Source: Leucobacter musarum subsp. musarum (GTDB taxonomy: Bacteria > Actinomycetota > Actinomycetes > Actinomycetales > Microbacteriaceae). Taken from it: DNA of 42,298 nt. A model generated the notes under the pieces. That model made no database searches. It was not told where the DNA came from and was given only the letters and a program-made list of their open reading frames with translations. Shown here piece after piece: positions 33,441-40,877 of this stretch. Where the stretch lies: the NCBI RefSeq assembly GCF_001273845.1, contig NZ_JHBW01000070.1, forward strand, positions 1 to 42,298. The letters run 5' to 3'. The position numbers and the translations under genes were made by a program. The stretch's first letter is position 1, and every line of letters begins with the position of its first letter.

Positions 33441-34973
33441 TCAGCGGGGCGGCAGACGCCGAACATTGGTCGCCACCTGCGTCGCCCACCGCAGGTCGTG
33501 CGTCGTCAGCACGACCGCACCGCCCGCTGCGGTGAAGTCGGTGATGATGCGTTCGAGTCGGCGCATCCCTGCGAGGTCGCGCCCGAGCGTCGGCTCATCG
33601 AGCAGCAGCACACCCGGTTCGAGCAGCAGCGCGGAGGCGATGACGAGGTCTTTACGCTGATCGGGCGTGAGATCGTAGGGGTGTTCTGCCGCCTGCGACG
33701 CAAGACCCACGCGTTCAAGCAGCGCGGCGGATCGCTCAGTACGCTCAGCACGCAGACCGGCGCGATCGCGTCGGCGGTGTCGGGGCAACGGCACCGAACG
33801 CTCGAGTTCCGCACTCACGGTCGCCGCCGAGAGCTGCGCCCCCGGATCCTGCCCCACCCAGCCCACGAATCCAGCGCGCTGTGATGCAGGCGCATCCCCG
33901 AGTTCGTGCACGGTGCCGGCGACCGAGGTGCGGGCGACTGAGGTGCCGGCGACCGAGGTGCCGCCAGCGACGGCGCTCTCCACGCTCAGCAGCCCGGTCA
34001 CGCGCGCGGATCGCTCAAGCAGCCCGGCAACCGCACGCAGCAGCGTCGATTTGCCCGCACCGTTCGCGCCAACGACCGCCAGCACGTGACCTGCTGCGAT
34101 GTCGAGGTCGACCCCGTCGAGCACCTGGGTCCCGTCGCGCTCGACCGTGAGATCATGCACCCGCAGCGCGGTGCGCACCGAGGCGGGTTCCGAGACGATT
34201 GCCTCGGCAGGTTTCGACATGCGTTCCGGTGCAGAATCATCCGCCCCCAGCGCGTTCCACACCCCGTGCGAAATCAGCATCGCATTGTCGACTTCAGCGG
34301 GCGCGGCACCGCTCACGAGACGCCCCGCGTGCAGAAAGTCGACGCGATCCGCCGCTGCTGCGAGCTCGTCGTATTGGTGCCCCGCGAGCAGCACGGCGCC
34401 GCCGCGCGCACAGAAGCGGGCGAGCGCCTGCCGCAACAGCATCCGCGCGCTCGGGTCGAGCGACAGGGCGGGCTGATCGAGTACGAGCACCGCGGGGTCG
34501 AGTGTCATCAGACTCGCGAGCGCGACAAGCTGGCGCTCTCCACCCGACAGCGCGTCGAGGCGGCGGCCGGAGAGCCGCACCATGCCAAACGCTTCGAGCG
34601 CGGCGCCGACGTCAACCGGGCGCGTGCTGCCCGACAGTCGCGCGGGAATACGCACCTCGTCGTCGACGAAGCTGGTCATGCCGGTGAGCTGGGCCTCAGG
34701 GTCATCGCCAAGCATGGCGGCGGATCCGCTCAGCGTGACCGAGCCACTCGCCGCACCGCGGTCGGCCAGCAGCCCGGCGGCCAGCCGGCAAATCGTCGAC
34801 GTGCCGGCGCCCTGCGGGCCGAGTACGGCGAGCATCTCGCCGGGGTGTAGCACCAGGTCGATGTCGCTGAGGGCTGGTGCGGGCTCGTCGGCGTAGTGGA
34901 ACCCTGCGTGACCGAACACGAGCGAGGGCTCACCCGCACGCGCGGGAAGGCGGGGCGCAGTCGGATTACCCAC
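33441..34973 (-). CDS. Fused double EcfA ATPase of an ECF transporter
   Basis: This 510-residue protein joins two ABC ATPase domains. Domain 1 (about 18-235): Walker A is GPQGAGTST (52-60), with Thr58 where Lys is expected; signature LSGGE (142-146); Walker B LVLDQP with Gln167 for the catalytic Glu; His199. Domain 2 (about 269-510): intact Walker A GANGAGKST (302-310); signature changed to LTPDQ (435-439); Walker B LLLDEP with Glu460; His492. Thus the site formed by Walker A of domain 1 and signature of domain 2 should be dead, and the other site live. GTG start overlaps the ecfT stop by 8 bp. A 15-bp tandem repeat lies in domain 2 (about 335-355). Confidence 0.92.
   Translation of the reverse strand: MGNPTAPRLPARAGEPSLVFGHAGFHYADEPAPALSDIDLVLHPGEMLAVLGPQGAGTSTICRLAAGLLADRGAASGSVTLSGSAAMLGDDPEAQLTGMTSFVDDEVRIPARLSGSTRPVDVGAALEAFGMVRLSGRRLDALSGGERQLVALASLMTLDPAVLVLDQPALSLDPSARMLLRQALARFCARGGAVLLAGHQYDELAAAADRVDFLHAGRLVSGAAPAEVDNAMLISHGVWNALGADDSAPERMSKPAEAIVSEPASVRTALRVHDLTVERDGTQVLDGVDLDIAAGHVLAVVGANGAGKSTLLRAVAGLLERSARVTGLLSVESAVAGGTSVAGTSVARTSVAGTVHELGDAPASQRAGFVGWVGQDPGAQLSAATVSAELERSVPLPRHRRRDRAGLRAERTERSAALLERVGLASQAAEHPYDLTPDQRKDLVIASALLLEPGVLLLDEPTLGRDLAGMRRLERIITDFTAAGGAVVLTTHDLRWATQVATNVRRLPPR
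33910..33969 (-). repeat. 15-bp in-frame tandem repeat inside the fused EcfA gene
   Basis: Four units of GAGGTGCSGGCGACY-like sequence (33910-33924 through 33955-33969) encode five-residue repeats with TSVAG/TSVAR between helices of the second ATPase domain. The copies are nearly identical in DNA, so copy number may vary between strains without shifting the frame. Confidence 0.85.
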
Positions 34974-35916
34974 GGAGCACCCCCAGGAGTTCGGATGCGG
35001 CCGGGAGGTGCACGACGCCGGTCGCCGAGAGCACGACGAGCACGACGCTCATCGCAGGCGCGATCCACCGAATCGCGCGCTGCGTCTTTCCGTCCGAGTG
35101 ATCTTGCAGTGCGGCGGGCCGCTTCACACGGCCGAACCCGCGTTGCTCCAGCGTGTCGTGGCGCTGGTCGAGCTGCACGAGCGCAGCGGTGACGAGGCCG
35201 GCGAGGATGCCGGGGAGCAGGCGCAGGCGGGTACTCAGGCGCGTTGTGTTCCACCCGCGGGCGGCGCGGGCTTCGAGCGCGTGAGACACCTGTGCGCGGA
35301 GCAGCGGGACGAGGCTGAGGGCCGTGGCGCACACGTAGGCGATGCCGAGCGGTGCGCGCAGCGCGATCATGCCGTCGAAGGTGCGCGCTGAGTCGGAGCC
35401 GAACGCGAAGAGTGCGCAGACAGCGATCATGGCGGCGACCCGCAGCCACAGCTGCAGCGCGACCGAGAGGCCCTCGACGGTGAGTGCAGCGGCACCCCAC
35501 CGCCACAGCACCTCGAGGTCGTCGCCGGGGTAAAACAGCCCTTGAATCACCCCGACCATGATGAGCATGGGTACCGCGAGCACGGCGAATGTGAGGAGCC
35601 AACGCACGAAACGGATGCGCGAGGAGACCGCCGCGGTCGCGATCGACGCGAGGAGCACCGCCGTCGGAACGAGCGGTGACGGGACGCCCATGATGATGAG
35701 CAGGGCACTGGCAAGCAGCACCAGTTCGGTCGCGGGGTGGAGGAGCGCGGCGGGGCGCGAGGGCCCTGAGTGCGGAGCGCCAGGGTGCGGGATCACCGAG
35801 CGCGTCGATTCCGCGGCGCCGGGGTGCGGGGTCGCCCGGCACCCCGCACCTGCGTCAGCCTCCGACGTGGCGGGCGTTGACGCCGGTGCGGGGTGCGAAG
35901 CCGGGCGACCGTGCAC
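34966..35916 (-). CDS. ECF transporter transmembrane component EcfT
   Basis: This 316-residue EcfT subunit holds the S component and couples it to the ATPase. After a Pro/His-rich disordered N-terminus (1-55) it has about five to six helices and two Ala-Arg-Gly coupling motifs (EARAARGW and EQRGFG), diagnostic of the family. Start is GTG at 35916, eight bases after the S component stop; a GTG at codon 41 is an alternative because the N-terminal stretch is low-complexity. It is co-directional with the S component upstream and the fused ATPase downstream. Confidence 0.88.
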   Translation of the reverse strand: MHGRPASHPAPASTPATSEADAGAGCRATPHPGAAESTRSVIPHPGAPHSGPSRPAALLHPATELVLLASALLIIMGVPSPLVPTAVLLASIATAAVSSRIRFVRWLLTFAVLAVPMLIMVGVIQGLFYPGDDLEVLWRWGAAALTVEGLSVALQLWLRVAAMIAVCALFAFGSDSARTFDGMIALRAPLGIAYVCATALSLVPLLRAQVSHALEARAARGWNTTRLSTRLRLLPGILAGLVTAALVQLDQRHDTLEQRGFGRVKRPAALQDHSDGKTQRAIRWIAPAMSVVLVVLSATGVVHLPAASELLGVLRG

Positions 35917-35924
35917 GCGAGTGC

Positions 35925-36803
35925 TCAGACTGTGGCGGGCGCTTCAGCCGCTGCCGGTGCGGGCGATACGGCTGCGGGTCGCCGCGTCAGCGATCGCATC
36001 GCGAGCGGGTATCGACGCACGATGCGCTTCGGCAGCGTGCGCAGCACCAGGAAGGCGAGCAGGAAGATGATCGCCTTGTCGACGGTGTCGGAGGTGAGGC
36101 TCTGCACGGTGGTGGCGTTGAGCATCTCGAGACCCGCGGCCTGCAGCGTCGCGACGATGCTGCCGGTGCCGACGCCGAGCCCGCCTCCGAAGAGGAACGC
36201 GGCGACCGGCGCACCGAGTGCACCGCTGGGAACACCGACGATCGCGCCCGCGATGACGGCCGACCAGATCGCCTGGAACGCGCCGAGGCGTACAGCCCAG
36301 CCGGCGGCAGCTCCAACGAAGGCGGCACCCGCGGTGAACGCGATGACGGTGGGGTTGATGGTGACGCCCCAAATCAGGTTGCTCAGCACCCCGGTGAGCG
36401 CACCGGCTGCGGGGCCGGCGAGCACGCCGACCAGCACGGAGCCGAAGGAGTCGAGGTAGAGCGGGATGGGCGTCATTGTGCCGATGATCTGCCCGATCGT
36501 GATGTTCAGGGCGATCGCGATCGGCATGAGCGCGAAGATGCTGCGCGGAATGAGCGGCAGCGTACCGACGGCGATGAGCACTGCGCCGGCGAGGTATCCG
36601 AGCATCACCCAAAGGGTGGTATTGCCCAGGTCTTGCCCGAGTGTGGGCGGTTGGGTGAAGAGCACCGTGAGGTAGGTCGCGATGATGACGAGCGACCCTG
36701 CTGCGGTGAGCAGGTACGCCCACTTCGGGGCGTGATGGCGAGCTTCTCCGGGACTCGTCGTGCTGACGAGCCCCTGCCCAGACACGCTATCGCGTGCGTT
36801 CAT
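35925..36803 (-). CDS. ECF transporter substrate-binding S component
   Basis: This 292-residue integral membrane protein has about six helices between residues 29 and 250. It carries the S-component-like stretch PIAIALNITIGQIIG, then PIPLYLDSFGSVLVGVLAG and a Gly/Ala-rich packing helix set. It binds the vitamin or nucleoside and toggles in the membrane. Its ATG overlaps the 3' end of the nucleoside hydrolase gene by 17 bp, so the transported compound is probably a nucleoside or modified nucleoside that the hydrolase then cleaves. The exact substrate cannot be told from sequence. The C-terminal 40 residues are Ala/Pro-rich. Confidence 0.82.
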   Translation of the reverse strand: MNARDSVSGQGLVSTTSPGEARHHAPKWAYLLTAAGSLVIIATYLTVLFTQPPTLGQDLGNTTLWVMLGYLAGAVLIAVGTLPLIPRSIFALMPIAIALNITIGQIIGTMTPIPLYLDSFGSVLVGVLAGPAAGALTGVLSNLIWGVTINPTVIAFTAGAAFVGAAAGWAVRLGAFQAIWSAVIAGAIVGVPSGALGAPVAAFLFGGGLGVGTGSIVATLQAAGLEMLNATTVQSLTSDTVDKAIIFLLAFLVLRTLPKRIVRRYPLAMRSLTRRPAAVSPAPAAAEAPATV

Positions 36804-37950
36804 GATGTGGTCCTTTCATCAGGGTTTCCGTGAGGTGGTCGAGAAAGCGTGCGGCGTCGACGCGACGGATAATTTCGGCGTTCGCCGGTCGGTTCCATCG
36901 ACCTAGCCAGTCGGCGACGGTTTCGCCACGCGTCAGCGTGCCCGTGAGTTCGACGTCGACGGGTGCGAACGCGCTCTCGGCCCAGGGAAGTCTGCCAGGC
37001 TCGGCCGTTTCGCGCGACTCTGGCGGCGCGGCGCGCTGCTCGCGCGCCCAGGTGACGGCAACGGCGACGACGAACGGATCGTGAATGTGCGCGAGGTAGC
37101 CGTGCCCATCGGCCTCGTGGAACTCGAAGTAGAAGCGCAGCGCTTCGCCGAGCTGGTGCAGAGTCGCGTGCCACTCGGGGCCGGCCCCGGCATCCGCGCC
37201 CTCCAAGATCCGCCGCAGGCGGTCGGGAGTCATCTCGACCATCTCGGTCGCCTCGATCGGCCCGATCACCGGAGCGAACGGAGCCTCACCGACGACGTGG
37301 GCGTCTCCGAACGCCCGGAACACGCGCGCGGCGGCCTCGGGGTCGAACGTGACGTTCCACTCGGTGGTGGGCCGGGTGTTGCCCCGGTAGTTGAAGGCGC
37401 CGCCCATCACGAAGAGTCGCTTGAGCAGGCGGGGCAGATCCGGCTCGATCTCGAGCGCCAGCGCCAGGTTGGTGCTCGGGCCGATCACCACACCGATGAG
37501 CTCACCCGGGTGCGCATGTGCGGCGGCGACCCAAGCCTCAGCCGCAGAGCGGTCGTCGGCTGCAGCGCGCGGCGCGGGCAGCTCCGCGTACCCGGCACCC
37601 GTATCGCCGTGAGTGACCTCGGCGTACTCGGGATCCACCGACGATGCCGCACCGGTCGCGCCATCTGTCAGGGTTCCACCGCCCGTGCCGGCCTCGGCAG
37701 CAAGGGCATCGAGCACGTGCACCCCGCCCAACGGCAGCTCGACGCCGCGGTGCACCGGCAGATCGCTACGGCCTGCGAGTTCGAGCCAGCCGAGAGTGTT
37801 CTCGACGACCTGCGCGGTGGACACGTTGCCACCGCTCGCCGCGAGCCCGATCAGCTCGACGTCGGGCTGGCAGAGCAGGTACGCGATCGCGATCGCATCG
37901 TCGATGCCGGGGTCGCAGTCGAGGAAGAGCGGGATGGAGTTCTCGGCCAT
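36787..37950 (-). CDS. Inosine-uridine-type nucleoside hydrolase
   Basis: This 387-residue enzyme cleaves the N-glycosidic bond of ribonucleosides to ribose and base. The calcium/ribose site is DCDPGIDDA (Asp11, Asp13, Asp17, Asp18). WNVTFDPEAA and IHDPFVVAVAV are the other two family signatures. It is longer than the usual ~310 residues because of an insert of about 60-80 residues around 85-150 (Gly/Thr/Ala-rich) in place of a compact loop. Start ATG at 37950 was chosen by the family N-terminus. It leads the ECF operon (S, T, A, hydrolase), so imported nucleoside is the likely substrate. A possible weak -10 (CACAAT) sits six bases before the ATG. Confidence 0.9.
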   Translation of the reverse strand: MAENSIPLFLDCDPGIDDAIAIAYLLCQPDVELIGLAASGGNVSTAQVVENTLGWLELAGRSDLPVHRGVELPLGGVHVLDALAAEAGTGGGTLTDGATGAASSVDPEYAEVTHGDTGAGYAELPAPRAAADDRSAAEAWVAAAHAHPGELIGVVIGPSTNLALALEIEPDLPRLLKRLFVMGGAFNYRGNTRPTTEWNVTFDPEAAARVFRAFGDAHVVGEAPFAPVIGPIEATEMVEMTPDRLRRILEGADAGAGPEWHATLHQLGEALRFYFEFHEADGHGYLAHIHDPFVVAVAVTWAREQRAAPPESRETAEPGRLPWAESAFAPVDVELTGTLTRGETVADWLGRWNRPANAEIIRRVDAARFLDHLTETLMKGPHHERTR

Positions 37951-38040
37951 GCCTCTATTGTGACGGACACCGCCGACACTGGCGCGGCCCGGCACCCGGC
38001 GCTCAGCACCCGGCTCCGGCCACCCGCACCCGGCGTTCAG

Positions 38041-38104
38041 CACCCAATCTGCACTCAGAGGATCGAAAACCCCTGAACGGAGTGCGCTGACTGCAGATCG
38101 GGTG
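38041..38104. repeat. Structured intergenic inverted repeat
   Basis: CACCCAATCTGCA (38041-38053) pairs with TGCAGATCGGGTG (38092-38104) with one mismatch. A competing inner stem, GCACTC (38051-38056) with GAGTGC (38080-38085), is also possible. It sits in the 172-bp gap between the MFS stop and the nucleoside hydrolase start on the same strand. It could end the MFS transcript or be a leader structure; no T-tract. Confidence 0.6.
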
Positions 38105-38122
38105 ATGTACGCAGACGGCCAC

Positions 38123-39475
38123 CTACGCGTCGCCGACCGAGATGTCGCCCGCTTCTTCAACGGCGCTCTCGTGCGGCTGACCGATGTGGACCAGGTGACG
38201 CCCGGCGACCGCCAGCACCACCATGGAGACGATGATCGACGCGGCACCGACCCAGTACGGCATGCCTGCGCCGAGCGCCTCCGAGATCGGCCCCGCAACA
38301 GCGGGAGCGATCGCGCCGCCCATGAAGCGCACACCCGAGTAGGTCGACGAGGCGACGTTGCGCGGCAGATCCGTCGCCTCCATTACCGCCTCAGTGAGCG
38401 CGGTGTTCATGACGCCGAGCAGCAGGCCGCTGATGATCACGACGGTGACAAGCCCGGTGAGCGAGTCGACGAAGAAGCCGAGCAGCGCCAGGCAGATGGT
38501 GAGCGCGGTGAGCATCGAGAAGAGCACGGGGCGCAGGCCGAGCCGGCGAGTCAGCACCGGGGCGACGAGCACCGAGGTGATGGCGAGCGCGAGCCCCCAG
38601 CCGAAGAACACGAGGCCCAGTTCGTGCGCACCGAACTCGAGGCCGAACACCTTCGCGGCGGCCTCCATCGGGTACGGGCTGTAGGCGAGCAGCACGAAGA
38701 AGCCGAAGTTGTAGAAGAGCGCCACGATCGAGAGGGAGCGCAGGGCTGGGTTGCGCAGGGCGCGGAACCCGGCGAGGATCGACACCTTCTCGACCGCCGG
38801 AGCAGCGCCTGCGGCACCGGCGTCATCGGCGTCCGTGCGCTTCGGCTGCCGCAGCAGCACCACGATCGCGATGAGGGCGATCGCCATCAGCGCCGCCGTA
38901 CCGAAGAACGGCCCGCGCCACGACAGGGTGCCGAGCACGCCACCGACCAGCGGCCCGACGGCGAGCCCGATGCCGAGCGCGGCCTCGTAGAGCACGATCG
39001 CCTGTCGTGCTCCGCCAGATGCGGCACCGACGATGGCGGCGAGGGCGGTCGAGATGAAGAGCGCGTTGCCGAGCCCCCACCCGGCGCGGAACCCGATGAT
39101 CGCGTCAACGGTGCCCGATGCCCCGGCGAGCGCGGCGAAGACCACGACGAGCACGAGGCCGGCGAGCAGCGTGCGCTTCACGCCGATGCGACTCGACACC
39201 CAACTGGTGAAGAACATTGCGGCGCCGGTGATGAAGAGGTAGCTGGTGAAGAGCAGCATGGTCTGGCTGGGGCTCGCGCCGAGCTCATGACTGATTGCGG
39301 GCAGGATCGGGTCGACGAGGCCAATGCCCATGAACGAGACCGCGCACGCGAACGCAATGGCCCAGACGGCGGTCGGTTGGCGCAGAATCGATGGCTTGGC
39401 CTGCGCGGGTTCGGTGCGGGGGCGAGTGGTGGTGGACGTGAGAAGCTCCTGAGGTGTGGTGCGCGTGCGGCGCAA
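38123..39475 (-). CDS. MFS drug-efflux-type transporter
   Basis: This 450-residue DHA1-type major facilitator has twelve predicted helices (from about residue 35). Motif A-like RIGVKRTLLAG lies between helices 2 and 3 (SSRIGVKR), and motif C-like GLAVGPLVGG in helix 5. It exports small molecules by proton antiport; the drug is unknown. The start is uncertain: TTG at 39475 begins the only long frame without a ribosome site, while AGGAG lies 12 codons inside with no ATG/GTG behind it. Upstream, 30 bp away, is a MarR gene on the same strand, so the two probably form one regulated unit. Confidence 0.88.
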   Translation of the reverse strand: MRRTRTTPQELLTSTTTRPRTEPAQAKPSILRQPTAVWAIAFACAVSFMGIGLVDPILPAISHELGASPSQTMLLFTSYLFITGAAMFFTSWVSSRIGVKRTLLAGLVLVVVFAALAGASGTVDAIIGFRAGWGLGNALFISTALAAIVGAASGGARQAIVLYEAALGIGLAVGPLVGGVLGTLSWRGPFFGTAALMAIALIAIVVLLRQPKRTDADDAGAAGAAPAVEKVSILAGFRALRNPALRSLSIVALFYNFGFFVLLAYSPYPMEAAAKVFGLEFGAHELGLVFFGWGLALAITSVLVAPVLTRRLGLRPVLFSMLTALTICLALLGFFVDSLTGLVTVVIISGLLLGVMNTALTEAVMEATDLPRNVASSTYSGVRFMGGAIAPAVAGPISEALGAGMPYWVGAASIIVSMVVLAVAGRHLVHIGQPHESAVEEAGDISVGDA

Positions 39476-39505
39476 ATCTATGTGCGGTGCGGGATCGCGG
39501 TGGCG

Positions 39506-39967
39506 TCACCCGGAGGGATCGTCAATGCGATCTCCGAGCTGATCCATCAGCTCCGCTGCGCGAGCGAGTGTGGCGCGGTCGAAGTCGGAGAGCGCGTCGA
39601 GATGCGGGCGCACGCGGTCGGCGGCTGCGGCGCGGTAGGCGTCGAGCGCGACTCGGCCGGCCGGGGTAATCGATACGAGCGTCGCTCGGCCGTCTGCGGG
39701 ATCGGGCGCGCGGTCGATCCACCCCTCCCCCTCGAGCCGCTGCACGAGGCCCGTCATCGCGGGCTGGCCCACCCGCTGCTGGTGAGCGAGTGCGCTGATG
39801 CGCAGGCCGCTCGACGATTCGAGCTCACTGAGTACGCGCCACGCGACGAGCGAATATCCACCGCCAGCCACGCGACCGGCGATACGCGCGAAGCGGCCAG
39901 TTATGCGCGTGAGATCGAGTGCCAGCGCATCGGCATCCGATCGATCTGCGTTCTGTTCGTTGCTCAC
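39506..39967 (-). CDS. MarR-family repressor of the MFS gene
   Basis: This 153-residue winged-helix protein has the recognition helix QQRVGQPAMTGLVQRLEGEGWI and the wing DPADGRATLVSITPAG. It is followed after 30 bp by the MFS gene on the same strand, an arrangement typical of repressors of efflux pumps that respond to the pump's substrate. The start is GTG at 39967. A candidate promoter and operator lie just upstream, eight bases before the start, implying a leaderless or nearly leaderless mRNA. Confidence 0.9.
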   Translation of the reverse strand: MSNEQNADRSDADALALDLTRITGRFARIAGRVAGGGYSLVAWRVLSELESSSGLRISALAHQQRVGQPAMTGLVQRLEGEGWIDRAPDPADGRATLVSITPAGRVALDAYRAAAADRVRPHLDALSDFDRATLARAAELMDQLGDRIDDPSG

Positions 39968-39975
39968 AGTCGTTC

Positions 39976-40005
39976 ACCCTACCACCAAATGCATCGCACT
40001 GCGAA
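39976..40005 (-). promoter_or_regulatory. Candidate marR-MFS promoter with overlapping operator
   Basis: On the minus strand TTCGCA (40005-40000) and TAGGGT (39981-39976) are 18 bases apart. A perfect palindrome, TCGCACTGCGA (39994-40004), overlaps the -35 box, the right place for autorepression by MarR. The -10 ends eight bases before the GTG start. Confidence 0.4.
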
Positions 40006-40128
40006 GTACATTGATGGGCGCACGCAACACCCCATTGACACCGCCCGCCCCGGCGAGGAGGATGCTGCGCAGCGGGCGACCGCCTGCGGGGAACGCGCGG
40101 CGGCGCCGCGCACGGCGAAGGAGCCAGC

Positions 40129-40797
40129 ATGCACGCGAACGATCCCGCATCACCCAACACGAGGCCCGCCGGGCGCATCATCATCGACCTGTTCATGACG
40201 CTCGACGGCGTCGCGCAGGCGCCGGGCGGCCCCGATGAAGACCCGAGCGGCGGGTTCCGCTTCGGCGGCTGGCAGGCTCCCATCGAAGACGACATGGTCG
40301 GCGCTGAGGTGCTCGGCTACGTCGACCGCATGGACGCGCTGCTGCTCGGCCGACGCACCTACGACATCTTCGCGTCGTACTGGCCGGTGCACGCCGACAA
40401 CCCTGTCGGGCGCACGTTCAATGCTGTGCCGAAGTATCTGGCCTCGCGCAATCCCGAGGTGTCGGCGCCCTGGAAAGAGACCACCCGGGTGGGCGACGAC
40501 CTCGCCAGCGAACTCGCCGACCTGCGCGCGCGGCACCGCGAGATCCACGTCGTCGGCAGCATCGACTTCGTGCAGACGCTCATCGCCGAGCGCCTTCTCG
40601 ACGAGCTGTGCCTGTGGGTCTATCCGATCGTTCTCGGCGAGGGCCGCACGGTCTTTCCGAGCGGCTCGGTGCCCACTAACCTGCACCTCATCGAGCCACC
40701 GAAGAGCGGCAGCGCCGGCGCGGTACAGCTGCGGTACGCGCTCGCACCGGGGTCGCCGGAGACCGGGGTGATGGAGGATCCTGCCGACCCGGCGTAA
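40129..40797 (+). CDS. RibD-C/DHFR-like reductase
   Basis: This 222-residue protein has the RibD C-terminal/dihydrofolate reductase-like fold. IIIDLFMTLDGVAQAPGG opens the fold, LLGRRTYDIFASYWP matches the YwjB/YyaP group, and EIHVVGSIDFVQTLIAERLLDEL plus IVLGEGRTVFPSG are the ribityl/NADPH region. It probably reduces a pteridine- or pyrimidine-like substrate with NADPH, but many members have no known role. AAGGAG precedes the ATG. It is divergent from marR and convergent with the aminotransferase. Confidence 0.88.
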   Translation: MHANDPASPNTRPAGRIIIDLFMTLDGVAQAPGGPDEDPSGGFRFGGWQAPIEDDMVGAEVLGYVDRMDALLLGRRTYDIFASYWPVHADNPVGRTFNAVPKYLASRNPEVSAPWKETTRVGDDLASELADLRARHREIHVVGSIDFVQTLIAERLLDELCLWVYPIVLGEGRTVFPSGSVPTNLHLIEPPKSGSAGAVQLRYALAPGSPETGVMEDPADPA

Positions 40798-40826
40798 GCA
40801 CCGACTTACCCCACCCAATACACGAC

Positions 40827-40862
40827 AGCGCCCACCGACCTCGAGGGGCCGACGGGCGCTGA
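40827..40862. terminator. Bidirectional terminator
   Basis: CAGCGCCC (40827-40834) and GGGCGCTG (40855-40862) form an 8-bp outer stem, with further pairing around the inner CCTCGAGG palindrome. It lies between the ends of two convergent genes. Confidence 0.7.
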
Positions 40863-40877
40863 ACGTGCACCGCGTGG

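Noticed and set aside
33925..33969. CRISPR-like array
   Set aside because: Units are 15 bp, contiguous and in frame within an ATPase gene, with no spacers; no CRISPR array was seen anywhere in the window.
37951..38334. N-terminal extension of the nucleoside hydrolase
   Set aside because: The extension is Arg/Ser-rich shadow of the intergenic region and MFS gene; the conserved hydrolase N-terminus begins at the ATG at 37950.
38102..40198. Long plus-strand open frame of about 698 codons
   Set aside because: It is antisense to the MFS and marR genes, has extreme Arg/Glu/Asp/His content, no family motifs and no ribosome site; a shadow of GC-rich codon use.
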